NCBI RefSeq assembly: GCF_900476395.1
Contig: NZ_UIHB01000007.1
Coordinates: 62,001 to 126,000 of the forward strand
Source: Xanthomonas euroxanthea
GTDB lineage: Bacteria > Pseudomonadota > Gammaproteobacteria > Xanthomonadales > Xanthomonadaceae
DNA: 64,000 bases
Direction: 5' to 3'
Position 1 is the stretch's first letter; the number at the start of each line of letters is the position of its first letter. Of the stretch, positions 27,261-36,240 are shown piece by piece. The notes below the pieces were generated by a model. It saw nothing but the letters and a program-made list of their open reading frames with translations, searched no databases and had not been told where the DNA came from. A program made the translations under genes and the position numbers.

Positions 27261-27412
27261 CCGACCATTCCGACTGGTCCTTGCCCGCCCACCGTCGCGG
27301 GACCTTACGCGGCATGGATGGCCGCGTAAGAGCTTACAAGGACGTACTTGCAGCGTGTCCCGCGAAGGTGGGCGGGCAAGGGGCCTGCAGCAAACCCGCA
27401 GATCATCCGCTC
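27261..27412 (+). repeat. Palindromic intergenic repeat element, copy 3 (best preserved)
   Basis: The element has terminal inverted repeats of about 25 bases (left 27278-27303 beginning CCTTGCCCGCCCACC, right 27357-27381 ending GGTGGGCGGGCAAGG) and an internal perfect 10-bp hairpin (CTTACGCGGC / GCCGCGTAAG, 27304-27330). It aligns with 4024-4185 in the opposite orientation. It occupies the gap 27127-27719, in which I see no gene. Confidence 0.8.
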
Positions 27413-27719
27413 CACAACCGATGCATCCACTCTGTTCGATTACCTCTAAAAGGGGAGCGAGCGCTCGAGCTTCAGCATCGTTTGACTATCCCCAAGCTGA
27501 GCGGGTCGAGGGCGTAGTGCCTTGAGCACGCTGCGCCATTGCCCGTCATCTGGATCATTCATCGACCGCTTTGGTCGCGGCATCACACACCAGACGCACT
27601 GGAGCGTGGACTATGCGCCCACGGGTCGTGCCGGTGCCGCAGGTTGGGCGGGGTGGCGATCACGGCGCCACACGCCTCACCGCATCGACTCTTTGCCGCA
27701 TTGCCCACCGGAGCCAGCC

Positions 27720-28814
27720 ATGAACTTGCCACCTCCCGCTCCACCCCCGCAGCGCGCACGTGTTGTGGCGCCATTGCTCGGTATCGCCGCGATTGCCGGC
27801 GGTATCGCGGTGGCGTTCGCCTGGACCGCCGGCTGGATCGGTGGCGACCGGCTCACTGCCGCGCGCATGACCGACACCATCGAAGCCAGCGGGCCGCCGC
27901 ATCCGGGCTTTCGCCGCGCGCACACCAAGGGCGTGTGTGTGAGCGGGGAGTTCAAGGCCAGCGGCAAGGCCACCTGGCTGTCGTCGGCACGCATCTTCAG
28001 CCAGGCCAGCACGCCGGTGCTCGGGCGCATGTCGATCGGCGGCGGCGACCCGCATGGCGCCGACGGCGCGGCGCGCGTACGCAGCATGGCATTGCTGCTG
28101 CGCAGCGACGACGGGCAGGAATGGCGCACCGCGATGAACAGTTTTCCGTTCTTCGTGGTGGCCACGCCGGCCGGTTTTCAGGCCTTGAATGTGGCCTCCA
28201 GGCCGGACCCGGCCACCGGCAAGCCCGATCCGGCCAAGCTGGCCGCGTTCGGCAAGCAGTATCCGGAAGCGGCCAAGTTCCAGCAGTGGGCCAAGACCGC
28301 GCCGTGGTCCAACAGCTGGGCCAACACCCAATACAACGGGGTGAATGCGTTCCGCGCGATTGCGGCCGATGGACGCGAGCGCTACATCCGCTGGTCGATG
28401 CGTCCGCATACGCCGTTCAAGGAGCTCAGCGCCGAGCAGCGCGCGCAGGCCGATGGTGATTTTCTCGCCACCGACCTGGACACGCGCCTGGCGCAGGGTC
28501 CGCTGCGCTGGGACATGGTGCTGACCGTGGCCGAGCCGGGCGATGCGGTGGACGATCCCTCGCAGCCATGGCCGGAAAGCCGCAAGCAGATCGTGGCCGG
28601 CACGGTGTCGATCGATCATGCGCAGCCGCAGGCCACCGGCCCGTGCCGCGATCTGAATTACGACCCGCTGATCCTGCCCAAGGGCATCGCCGGATCCAAC
28701 GACCCGATCCTGGCGGCGCGCTCGTCGGTGTATTCGCAATCGTTCAACCGGCGCGAGCATGAGATCGCCAATGGCACAGGCAACGCTGCCACCGGCCAGG
28801 GAGCGCACCGATGA
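27720..28814 (+). CDS. Membrane-anchored catalase-family peroxidase (SrpA-like)
   Basis: A 364-residue catalase-related peroxidase with a single N-terminal membrane helix (VVAPLLGIAAIAGGIAVAFAW), so the heme domain faces the periplasm. Catalase active-site elements are visible: the distal His in RRAHTKGVCVSGEF, Asn in MNSFPFFVV and the proximal Tyr region ARSSVYSQSFNRR. Length and domain match the KatA-like SrpA group, smaller than true catalases. Its stop overlaps the start of a cytochrome b561 gene, so the pair likely forms a quinol-linked peroxidase at the inner membrane. The start at 27720 is chosen because the frame upstream to 27522 crosses non-coding sequence. Confidence 0.9.
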   Translation: MNLPPPAPPPQRARVVAPLLGIAAIAGGIAVAFAWTAGWIGGDRLTAARMTDTIEASGPPHPGFRRAHTKGVCVSGEFKASGKATWLSSARIFSQASTPVLGRMSIGGGDPHGADGAARVRSMALLLRSDDGQEWRTAMNSFPFFVVATPAGFQALNVASRPDPATGKPDPAKLAAFGKQYPEAAKFQQWAKTAPWSNSWANTQYNGVNAFRAIAADGRERYIRWSMRPHTPFKELSAEQRAQADGDFLATDLDTRLAQGPLRWDMVLTVAEPGDAVDDPSQPWPESRKQIVAGTVSIDHAQPQATGPCRDLNYDPLILPKGIAGSNDPILAARSSVYSQSFNRREHEIANGTGNAATGQGAHR

Positions 28815-29353
28815 GCAGCCATCCCCACTTCAATCTGCCCGCGCGCATCCTGCATTGGTTGATGGCCGCGATGATCCTGACCATGCTGTTCGTCGGCGTG
28901 GGCATGGTGGCGTCGGTGACGCAGCGGCCGTGGTTGATCGACCTGCATCGCCCCCTGGGCATTGCGATCCTGGTTCTTGCGGTGCTGCGCCTGATCAACC
29001 GCCTGCGTCACCGCCCGCCGCCGCTGCCGGCCGACCTGCCGGCCTGGCAGAAGGCCGCCGCGATCGCCTCGCACTGGCTGCTGTATGCGTTGATGCTGGG
29101 GATGCCGTTGATCGGCTGGGCGATGCTGTCGGCCGGTGCGTATCCGATCGTGCTGTGGCCGGGTGCGAACCTGCCGCCGATCGCACCGCACGATCCGGCG
29201 CTGTACGCCTGGCTGCGCAGCGCGCATGGCTGGTTGGCGTATCTGTTGTTCGCCACCGTGCTGGGGCATCTGAGCGCGGCGCTGTTCCATGCCTGGGTAC
29301 GCCGGGATGGCGTGTTTTCCAGCATGGCGCGTGGGGAACGGTCTGCGCGTTGA
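28811..29353 (+). CDS. Cytochrome b561
   Basis: A 180-residue four-helix diheme b-type cytochrome. Conserved heme-ligand histidines are in PARILHWLMAA, LHRPLGIAIL, IASHWLLYALMLGMP and AHGWLAYLLFATVLGH. It overlaps the catalase-like gene by ATGA. Such b561 proteins oxidise ubiquinol and can pass electrons to a periplasmic heme partner; here that partner would be the peroxidase. The operon arrangement catalase-like plus b561 recurs in Proteobacteria. Confidence 0.92.
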   Translation: MSSHPHFNLPARILHWLMAAMILTMLFVGVGMVASVTQRPWLIDLHRPLGIAILVLAVLRLINRLRHRPPPLPADLPAWQKAAAIASHWLLYALMLGMPLIGWAMLSAGAYPIVLWPGANLPPIAPHDPALYAWLRSAHGWLAYLLFATVLGHLSAALFHAWVRRDGVFSSMARGERSAR

Positions 29354-29427
29354 CGGATTGGATGGGTGGGTGTTGGAAGACGTGTTGCGCTGAGTGATTT
29401 CACTGCGCGGACGTACCCTCACCCCAA

Positions 29428-29450
29428 CCCCTCTCCCGAAGGGAGAGGGG
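29428..29450. repeat. Hairpin repeat CCCCTCTCCC-GAA-GGGAGAGGGG
   Basis: A 10-bp perfect inverted repeat in the typical xanthomonad setting ACCCTCACCCCAACCC upstream. It lies between convergent genes (ends 29353 and 29458) and may also terminate transcription. Confidence 0.75.
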
Positions 29451-29457
29451 CCAGGAT

Positions 29458-30246
29458 CTAACGCTGGCGCTTTGTCTTGGCCGCTGGCGCGGGTGCCTGA
29501 ATGCCCTTGCCGGTCGCGGCCCAGTAGATCCCGCCATACAGATGCTCCAGATAACGCGGGTCGTTGTAGGCCTCGGCCAGATGGCCGAGCGCGGTGGCGA
29601 ACACGCGGCCGCCTTCGAAGTGGTGGTACCAGGCCACCGGGTGCCGGGTGCCCATGCCCTTGGCAACCTGGCCCGGCCAGATCAGCGTGGGGTCGTAGCT
29701 GCTTTCGTCCACCGTCAGCAGCGTGACCAGGTCATCGCTGTACGGCGGATCGTATTCGTACCACTCGTCGGTCCACACCCAGCGCCTGGGCAGGCCGGCG
29801 GTGGCCGGGAAGTTGGGGTCCACCACGTCGACCATCGCGGTCTGCATGTACGGATGGGTGCGGAACGAGCGGCCGATCAGATGGTCGTACCACTCCCAGT
29901 CGCCACGCTTGATCGCAAACGCCTTGTGCACCGCCACCACGCCGCCGCCGTTGCGCACGTATTTCTGGAAGTTCGCACGTTGCGCCGGATCCAGATCGGT
30001 GGCCGGCGTGTTGAGCAGCACGATTGCCGCGTATTGCGATAGATCGCCATCAAAGGCCTTGGCATTCCACGCCCAGACCAGCTCGACATAATGCTTGCGC
30101 GCCATCGCTTCGAATTGCGGCTTGGCCACCGGGATGTAGTCGTGGTGATACTGGTTGGGAATTGCCGCCACCAGGATCTTGAACTGCTCGGCGGACGCAT
30201 TGAATGCGCAGGCCAGCAGCAGACCCAACAGCCACAGAGGTTTCAT
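29458..30246 (-). CDS. Secreted ThuA domain-containing protein
   Basis: A 262-residue periplasmic protein. A signal peptide (MKPLWLLGLLLACAFNASA) is followed by a ThuA/trehalose-utilisation-like glutamine-amidotransferase-fold domain: FKILVAAIPNQYHHDYIP, VLLNTPATDLD, GGGVVAVHKAF, DHLIGRSFRTHP and PVAWYHHFEGGRVFATALGH. The fold lacks an obvious nucleophilic Cys, as is usual in ThuA proteins. ThuA is linked to sugar oxidation (3-keto-glycosides) in some bacteria; no such genes are adjacent here. The start at 30246 gives the signal peptide. Confidence 0.9.
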   Translation of the reverse strand: MKPLWLLGLLLACAFNASAEQFKILVAAIPNQYHHDYIPVAKPQFEAMARKHYVELVWAWNAKAFDGDLSQYAAIVLLNTPATDLDPAQRANFQKYVRNGGGVVAVHKAFAIKRGDWEWYDHLIGRSFRTHPYMQTAMVDVVDPNFPATAGLPRRWVWTDEWYEYDPPYSDDLVTLLTVDESSYDPTLIWPGQVAKGMGTRHPVAWYHHFEGGRVFATALGHLAEAYNDPRYLEHLYGGIYWAATGKGIQAPAPAAKTKRQR

Positions 30247-30423
30247 GCCGTTCGCTCGGAAATCGTTCTGGCCCGGCAGTGTACCTGCGCCTGCACGGCA
30301 TGCTTTGCGCATGATCTGGAATAGCTGTCCGCTGCGCCGGTGATCGAGTGATGCGTGGCAGTGCATGGCCAATGCCATCCAGCGCTGCGCCCGCTGACAG
30401 CGCAACGCGTCTGCCTCACCGGT

Positions 30424-31026
30424 TCACAGCCAGCCTTTCTGCCGGGCCAGCCGATACGCCTCGATGCGATTGGCCACGCCCAGCTTGCCGATGCATTCGG
30501 ACAGATAGTTGCGCACCGTACCGTGCGACAACTGCAGCTGCTGCGCGATCTCGCTGGCCGAGCGCCCTTCGCCGGCCAGCCGCAACACGGTGCGCTCGCG
30601 TTCGCTCAAGGGGTCGGCTTCCACCCAGGCGTCCAGGGCCAGGTGCGGGTCGATCACCCGGCCGCCGCGCTGCACCTGACGCAGTGCGCTGACCAGTTGT
30701 TCGGCCGGCGCGTCCTTGAGCAGATAGGCAGCCACACCGGCATCCAGCGCGCGGCGCAGAAATCCCGGGCGGGCGAAGGTGGTGACGATCATCACCCGCA
30801 CCGGCAGCGCCTGGCGCTGGATACGCTGGGCCAGTTCCAGGCCGGTCAGGCCGGGCATTTCGATATCGGTGATCAGCACGTCCGGCTGCAGGCGTTGCAG
30901 GTCGCGCCAGGCACTTTCGCCGTCGCCTGCGCTGCCGACCACCTCGATATCGTCTTCCAGCCCAAGCAAGGCGACCAATGCGCCACGCAGCAGCGCCTGG
31001 TCTTCGGCCAACAACACCCGGATCAT
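30424..31026 (-). CDS. NarL/LuxR-family response regulator (DesR-like)
   Basis: A 200-residue response regulator, partner of the kinase upstream (gap 91 bases). The receiver carries the Asp in VLITDIEMPGLTG (about 54) and Lys in AYLLKDAPAEQL. The LuxR-type HTH (about 138-195) has LSERERTVLRLAGEGRSASEIA and VRNYLSECIGKLGVANR. The whole resembles DesR, the membrane-fluidity regulator, and LiaR/VraR-type regulators of envelope stress. Its probable target is the divergent exporter operon beginning at 32738. Confidence 0.92.
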   Translation of the reverse strand: MIRVLLAEDQALLRGALVALLGLEDDIEVVGSAGDGESAWRDLQRLQPDVLITDIEMPGLTGLELAQRIQRQALPVRVMIVTTFARPGFLRRALDAGVAAYLLKDAPAEQLVSALRQVQRGGRVIDPHLALDAWVEADPLSERERTVLRLAGEGRSASEIAQQLQLSHGTVRNYLSECIGKLGVANRIEAYRLARQKGWL

Positions 31027-31117
31027 CACGCGCGCTCGTATGCAGACAACGGTGGCGCACGATAGCAGCGGTGGCGCCTGCCGTGCATGGGTCGATATGC
31101 AGTGGACGTGCGTGCGA

Positions 31118-32305
31118 TCAGCGCGCCGGTGTCACCAGCGGGACCGGCACCGGCGGCTGCGCCGGCGCCGGTGTGGGCTGCGGCAACGGCACGCTGGCGC
31201 GCAGGCGCATGCCGCGCGGCAGCGCTTCCACCTCCAGCGCACCGCCCAGGCCGCGCAGGCGTGCGCGCATGCCGTCCAGGCCATTGCCGGGCACGATCAC
31301 CCCGCCGCGCCCGTCGTCGCTGATGTCCAGCACTGCCTGGTCGCCGTGCGCGCGCAAGCTCACGCGCACGTGTCTGGCCCGCGCATGCCGTTGCACATTG
31401 GTGGCCGCCTCGCGCACCACCAGCGCCAGTGCGGTTTCGTGTTCAGGCGGCAATGCCAGCGTCTGCAGGTCGTGTTCCAGCACGATGCCGTCCATGTCCA
31501 GCAACACCCGCGCCGACGCCAGTTCGGCCACCAGCCCGGCCGCGCGAATGCCGGTGACCGCGCGCCGCACCTGCGCCAGGGCATCGCGCGAAATCTGCGC
31601 CACCGCATCGATCTCGCTGCGCGCCCCCTGCGGATCACGCTCGATCAGACGCGCGGCCAGATCGGATTTGAGCGCCACCAGCGACAAGGTGTGGCCGAGC
31701 AGATCGTGCAGATCGCGGCCAATCCGTTCGCGCTCGGCGGTGGCCGCCAGCCGGCGCACTTCGTCCTGCGACAGGCGCAGCAATGCGTCCTTGCGTTCGT
31801 TGATGCTGTACACCGCACCGACCCCGGCCATGCCCAGCACCGACACCGGCAACCACACCAGCGATTGCAGGCGCATTCCCAGCCAGTGCGCCCAACCCAG
31901 GTAGAGCACGTTCATCACCACCAGCATCGCAAAGTGCCGCCACAGGGCATGCCGTGTGGACGGGCGCAGGCTCAGGCAGGCGAAGACGAAATAGCTGATC
32001 CCCGCCGGATACACCGGCAGCAATGCGGCACTGAGCGCACCCATCGCCCAGGCGTAGCGATACAGCGTGCCGCGCGGCGCCAGCAACATCCGCGCGTACA
32101 ACAGCAGAAACACCGGATACGACAGCACGGTGCACAGCAGCCAGGTGCTGTCGTAGCCACGTGGCGAAAACACCGGCACCACGAACACCCAGCTCGACCA
32201 CAGCAGATGCACGGCATCCATCCACGGCGACTGGCCCTGCGCCAGCCGTGCGGCAACCTGCGACGTGGCGGCGGGGCGAAGCCAGGCGGGCAGCGACAAG
32301 CGCAT
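31118..32305 (-). CDS. Sensor histidine kinase (DesK-like, HisKA_3)
   Basis: A 395-residue kinase. Five or so membrane helices occupy about 25-170, with almost no periplasmic domain, as in DesK/LiaS-like intramembrane sensors. The HisKA_3 dimerisation motif ERERIGRDLHDLLGHTLSL holds the phospho-His (about 205), and the ATPase domain has VREAATNVQRHA and ISDDGRGG with GLDGMRARLRGLGG. A Pro-rich C-terminal tail is unusual. The start at 32305 (MRLSLPAWL) is preferred over 32401. Such kinases often sense the state of the membrane or cell-wall antibiotics and work with ABC exporters, one of which is divergently encoded here. Confidence 0.9.
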   Translation of the reverse strand: MRLSLPAWLRPAATSQVAARLAQGQSPWMDAVHLLWSSWVFVVPVFSPRGYDSTWLLCTVLSYPVFLLLYARMLLAPRGTLYRYAWAMGALSAALLPVYPAGISYFVFACLSLRPSTRHALWRHFAMLVVMNVLYLGWAHWLGMRLQSLVWLPVSVLGMAGVGAVYSINERKDALLRLSQDEVRRLAATAERERIGRDLHDLLGHTLSLVALKSDLAARLIERDPQGARSEIDAVAQISRDALAQVRRAVTGIRAAGLVAELASARVLLDMDGIVLEHDLQTLALPPEHETALALVVREAATNVQRHARARHVRVSLRAHGDQAVLDISDDGRGGVIVPGNGLDGMRARLRGLGGALEVEALPRGMRLRASVPLPQPTPAPAQPPVPVPLVTPAR

Positions 32306-32566
32306 CGGGATGGGTCCGTGTGAGTGATCGGATTCTGCCACTGCCGGGCCCGGCCGGGCGCCCGATGCGGCAGCTCGCTGCGAACCGGCACGCTCATGCA
32401 TCTGCGCCGCGCCCGCTCATGGTGATCCTGCACAGCACCGACCCGGGCAATCGCGCAGGCCGACAACAGCAATGAACGCAGCGCATGGCCAATCCGGCAG
32501 TATGAGGATGGTGCAGCCTCGCGCGTGCTGCAAAGCCCGGCCAGTTGCCGCTGTCATGGACGGCAG

Positions 32567-32580
32567 GTGACAGCTGTCAC
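32567..32580. promoter_or_regulatory. 14-bp perfect palindrome GTGACAGCTGTCAC, candidate response-regulator site
   Basis: Lies between the kinase gene (minus strand) and the exporter operon (plus strand). A third half-site GCTGTCA is at 32550-32556, and TGACAGC/GCTGTCA half-sites at 32568-32574 and 32573-32579 form the palindrome. NarL-type regulators bind such inverted repeats. The rest of the 432-base interval 32306-32737 shows no gene. Confidence 0.5.
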
Positions 32581-32737
32581 TGGTGGAGGTGCCGCGACGG
32601 TCGCATGCTCCGCAGCACCTTGCAGCCGCGTCGATCGCGCTACCGCTCGTCGCCCCACCTGCATTGGTGACTTCCGGCAGCTTGCGGCGCCGCCCGCGTC
32701 CGGTCACATTTCGCGCAGCATCCCGTCCCGGTTATCG

Positions 32738-33982
32738 ATGAATACTTCTGCCGATCTGCTCAAGCAACTGCGCATCGACCGCCAGCGTCCTGCCGCCCCC
32801 GAACCTGCACGGCGCGGTGGCTGGATCATCGCCGCGGTGGTCATCGTGATCCTGTTGGCGACCGCGGCGTGGTGGTTCACCAGACGCCCAGTGATGAAGG
32901 TGCAGACCGCACCGGTGGTGGCGATCAGCGCCGGCAGCAGCAGCGCCTCGGTGCTGGACGCATCCGGCTACGTGGTGGCGCGGCGCATGGCCACGGTGTC
33001 GGCGCAGGTTACCGGCAAGGTGCGCGAGGTGATGATCGAGGAAGGCATGCGCGTCGAACAAGGCCAGGTGATGGCCACGCTGGACCCGCTGGACGCCGAT
33101 GCACAGCGCACGCTGTCGGCATCGCAACTGTCGGCCGCACGCAGCCAGGTCGACAACATGCAGGCGCAGCTGGCGGTGGCCAATGCCGATGCGACGCGGC
33201 TGCAATCGCTGGTCGGCGCGCAACTGGTGTCGCGCTCGCAATATGAGCAGGCCACTGCACAACGCGATGCCTTGCGCGCACAGCTGCAGAGTGCGCAACG
33301 CAACGTGCGCGTGGCATCGGACCAGTTGGCGATCTCGGCGATCCGCTCGGACTTCAACGTGGTGCGTGCGCCGTTTGCCGGCGTGGTCACCGCCAAGGCC
33401 GCCCAGCCCGGCGAAATCGTCTCGCCGCTGTCGGCCGGCGGCGGCTTCACCCGCACCGGCATCGGCACCATCGTGGATATGGAATCGCTGGAGATCGAAG
33501 TGGAAGTGGGCGAGTCCTACATCGGCCGCGTGCAGCCGAAGATGCCGGTGGAAGCGGTGCTCAACGCCTACCCGGACTGGAAGATTCCCGGCGAGGTGAT
33601 CGCCATCATTCCCACCGCCGATCGCGGCAAGGCCACGGTGAAGGTGCGCGTGGCGTTCAAGCTCAAGGACCCGCGCATCGTGCCGGAGATGGGCGTGCGG
33701 GTGAGCTTTCTGGAGCGGGCCAACACGAAAGAGGCCAGCAAGCCGCAGGGCGTGCGCGTGCCGGGTGCGGCGCTGGTCGAACGCGACACGCGCACGGTCG
33801 CGTTCGTGCTTGGCGAGCGCAACACCGTCAGCGCAAGGACGGTCACTCCCGGCATGGTGATGGGGCAGGACCGCCAGGTGGTATCGGGCTTGAGTGCAGG
33901 CGACAGCGTGGTGCTGGATCCGCCGCAAGGCCTGAAAGACGGTGACACGGTGGCCGAAGCGGACGCGGACGCTGCCGAATAA
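32738..33982 (+). CDS. Periplasmic adaptor subunit (HlyD/RND type) of an ABC exporter
   Basis: A 414-residue membrane-fusion protein with an N-terminal membrane anchor (WIIAAVVIVILLATAAWWF, about 28-46), a lipoyl-like half (VSAQVTGKVREVMIEEGMRVEQGQVM), a coiled-coil hairpin (about 125-215), the second lipoyl half (VRAPFAGVVTAKAAQPGEIV) and a beta-barrel/membrane-proximal domain. It resembles MacA/DevB-type adaptors. It probably links the two FtsX-type permeases and ATPase encoded downstream to an outer-membrane channel. A 382-base interval separates it from the ATPase gene, long for one operon. Confidence 0.9.
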   Translation: MNTSADLLKQLRIDRQRPAAPEPARRGGWIIAAVVIVILLATAAWWFTRRPVMKVQTAPVVAISAGSSSASVLDASGYVVARRMATVSAQVTGKVREVMIEEGMRVEQGQVMATLDPLDADAQRTLSASQLSAARSQVDNMQAQLAVANADATRLQSLVGAQLVSRSQYEQATAQRDALRAQLQSAQRNVRVASDQLAISAIRSDFNVVRAPFAGVVTAKAAQPGEIVSPLSAGGGFTRTGIGTIVDMESLEIEVEVGESYIGRVQPKMPVEAVLNAYPDWKIPGEVIAIIPTADRGKATVKVRVAFKLKDPRIVPEMGVRVSFLERANTKEASKPQGVRVPGAALVERDTRTVAFVLGERNTVSARTVTPGMVMGQDRQVVSGLSAGDSVVLDPPQGLKDGDTVAEADADAAE

Positions 33983-34364
33983 CCACAACGGATATTGCAG
34001 TCAACAACGCTGGGCAGCAACGCCGCTGCGGCGAGCGCGGCGCCCATAGTGGCAGCCGGCGGCGTATGCGCTCGTTGCGCCTGGATGGCGTTGTGATCGC
34101 ACACAGCGATGTCGCCATGGCGCCGGGAGCGCGGTCGATCGCGATCCGCATTTGTCATCGGTCATTGCAGAACCACGCTTGGCTCGCCGCCGCCATGCGT
34201 CGTCGCCGTTTTCACCCAGCAGTTGCGTCCGTCGTCAGCAAGCCTCGCACCGCCTTGCCGCGTCACCGTCACCGTCATCGCATCGCCGTGTTGCCGTCTC
34301 ATGCCAGCGCGGTCGCCATGCTGCATCGCGCTTGCCTCTTTCCCTTGCACCGTCAGGAGTCGCC
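33983..34364. other. Gene-free interval inside the exporter locus
   Basis: The 382 bases between adaptor and ATPase genes contain no convincing frame. Short GTCACC-like repeats occur near 34260 but nothing stronger. A separate promoter for the ABC genes is possible. Confidence 0.35.
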
Positions 34365-35054
34365 ATGACCGCTCTCGTCAGCTTGCGCAACATCACCAAG
34401 ACCTACCAACGCGGCCCCGAGCAGGTGCAGGTGCTGCACGGCATCGACCTGGACATCGCCAGCGGCGACTTCGTCGCGTTGATGGGTCCGTCCGGTTCGG
34501 GCAAGACCACTTTGCTCAACCTGATCGGCGGCCTGGACAGCCCCAGCGGTGGCGAGATCGAGATCCAGGGCGAGCGCATCGACCGCATGAGCGGCGGCCA
34601 GCTCGCGACCTGGCGTAGCCATCATGTCGGCTTCGTGTTCCAGTTCTACAACCTGATGCCGATGCTCACCGCGCAAAAGAATGTGGAACTGCCGTTGCTG
34701 CTCACCGCGCTCACCGCCGCGCAGCGCAAGCGCAATGCGGAAATCGCGCTGACCCTGGTCGGCCTGCAGGAACGCCGCACCCACAAGCCCAGCGAACTGT
34801 CCGGCGGCCAGCAGCAACGCGTGGCGATTGCGCGCGCAATCGTGTCCGATCCCACCTTCCTGATCTGCGACGAACCCACCGGCGATCTGGATCGCCATAA
34901 CGCCGAGGAGATCCTGCGCCTGCTGCAGGAACTCAATCGCGAACACGGCAAGACCATCGTGATGGTCACCCACGACCCCAAGGCCGCCGAGTACGCCACC
35001 CATACCATCCATCTGGACAAGGGCGAGCTGGCCGACGCGCCGCTTGCGCTCTAA
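34365..35054 (+). CDS. ABC transporter ATP-binding protein (MacB/LolD type)
   Basis: A 229-residue ABC ATPase. Walker [10 protein letters not shown] (about 41-49), the signature [14 protein letters not shown] (about 146-159), Walker [12 protein letters not shown] and the H-loop VTHD are intact. The MacB/LolD group partners with FtsX-like permeases in mechanotransmission exporters rather than classical transport. Good ribosome site AGGAG before 34365. The two permease genes follow at 12 and 13 bases. Confidence 0.95.
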   Translation: MTALVSLRNITKTYQRGPEQVQVLHGIDLDIASGDFVALMGPSGSGKTTLLNLIGGLDSPSGGEIEIQGERIDRMSGGQLATWRSHHVGFVFQFYNLMPMLTAQKNVELPLLLTALTAAQRKRNAEIALTLVGLQERRTHKPSELSGGQQQRVAIARAIVSDPTFLICDEPTGDLDRHNAEEILRLLQELNREHGKTIVMVTHDPKAAEYATHTIHLDKGELADAPLAL

Positions 35055-35066
35055 CGGAGTGATGCC

Positions 35067-36227
35067 ATGAAGTATCTCTCGCTGGTGTGGGCGCAGTTGT
35101 TCCGCAGCAAGACGCGCACCTTGTTGACCTTGCTGTCGGTGGTGGCGGCATTCCTGCTGTTCGGCATGCTCGACTCGGTGCGCGTGGCCTTCACCGCCGG
35201 CGGCAATGTCAGCGGCGTGAACCGCCTGGTGGTGGCCTCGCGCCTGTCGATCACCCAGTCGCTGCCGATCAGCCTGGAGCCGCAGATCCGCAGCGTGCCG
35301 GGCGTGCGCGACGTGACCTCGGCGATGTGGTTCGGCGGGATCTACCGCGACCCGAAGAACTTCTTCCCGAACTTTTCGGTGGCGCCCAATTTCTTCGACG
35401 TCTACAGCGAGTACGAGCTGCCCAGGGAGCAACTGAAGGCATTCCAGACCACGCGTACCGGCGCCATCGTCGGCGAGACCCTGGCCAAGGCCAATGGCTG
35501 GAAGATCGGCGACACCATCCCGCTGCAGGCCACCATCTTTCCGCGTGGCGGCAGCAACGACTGGCCGCTGCAACTGGTCGGCATCTTCCGCATGAAAGAC
35601 CGCGCGGTGGCGGCCAACCAGGAGCGCCAGTTGATGATGAACTGGAAGTACTTCGACGAGTCCAACGACTACATCAAGAGCAAGGTCAGCTGGTACACGG
35701 TGACGCTGGCCAACGCCGACCAGGCCTCGCGCGTGGCGCAGGCCATCGATGCGTTGTCGGCCAACTCCGATCACGAAACCAAGTCACAGACAGAATCGGC
35801 GTTCCAGCAGGCCTTCATCAAGCAGTTCGCCGATATCGGCCTGATCGTCACCTCGATCATGGCCGCGGTGTTCTTCACCTTGCTGCTGCTGACCGGCAAC
35901 ACCATGGCGCAGGCGGTGCGCGAGCGCATTCCGGAACTGGCCACGCTCAAGACGCTGGGCTTTCAGGACCGCACGGTGTTGAGTCTGGTGATGGTCGAAT
36001 CGGTGCTGTTGATCGGGCTGGGCGGGCTGCTCGGCATGGGCCTGGCAGCGCTGGTGATCCCGCTGGTGGCCGCGCGCAGCGGCGGGGTGATGCCGGTGCA
36101 GAGCGTGCCGCTGCAGACCTGGTTGATCGGGCTGGGCCTGATGGCCGGCATCGGCGTCGTGGTGGGTGCGCTGCCGGCGCGACGCGCGCAGCGCTTGAAG
36201 ATCGTCGATGCCCTCGCCGGCCGCTGA
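35067..36227 (+). CDS. ABC transporter permease, FtsX family
   Basis: A 386-residue permease with one N-terminal membrane helix (TRTLLTLLSVVAAFLLFGML), a periplasmic MacB_PCD-like domain (about 45-260) and three C-terminal helices with the FtsX core (VRERIPELATLKTLGFQDRTVLSLV). It belongs with the ATPase upstream and the second permease downstream. A heterodimeric permease made of this and the next gene product is likely. Confidence 0.93.
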   Translation: MKYLSLVWAQLFRSKTRTLLTLLSVVAAFLLFGMLDSVRVAFTAGGNVSGVNRLVVASRLSITQSLPISLEPQIRSVPGVRDVTSAMWFGGIYRDPKNFFPNFSVAPNFFDVYSEYELPREQLKAFQTTRTGAIVGETLAKANGWKIGDTIPLQATIFPRGGSNDWPLQLVGIFRMKDRAVAANQERQLMMNWKYFDESNDYIKSKVSWYTVTLANADQASRVAQAIDALSANSDHETKSQTESAFQQAFIKQFADIGLIVTSIMAAVFFTLLLLTGNTMAQAVRERIPELATLKTLGFQDRTVLSLVMVESVLLIGLGGLLGMGLAALVIPLVAARSGGVMPVQSVPLQTWLIGLGLMAGIGVVVGALPARRAQRLKIVDALAGR

Positions 36228-36240
36228 CAGGAGCATGCAG

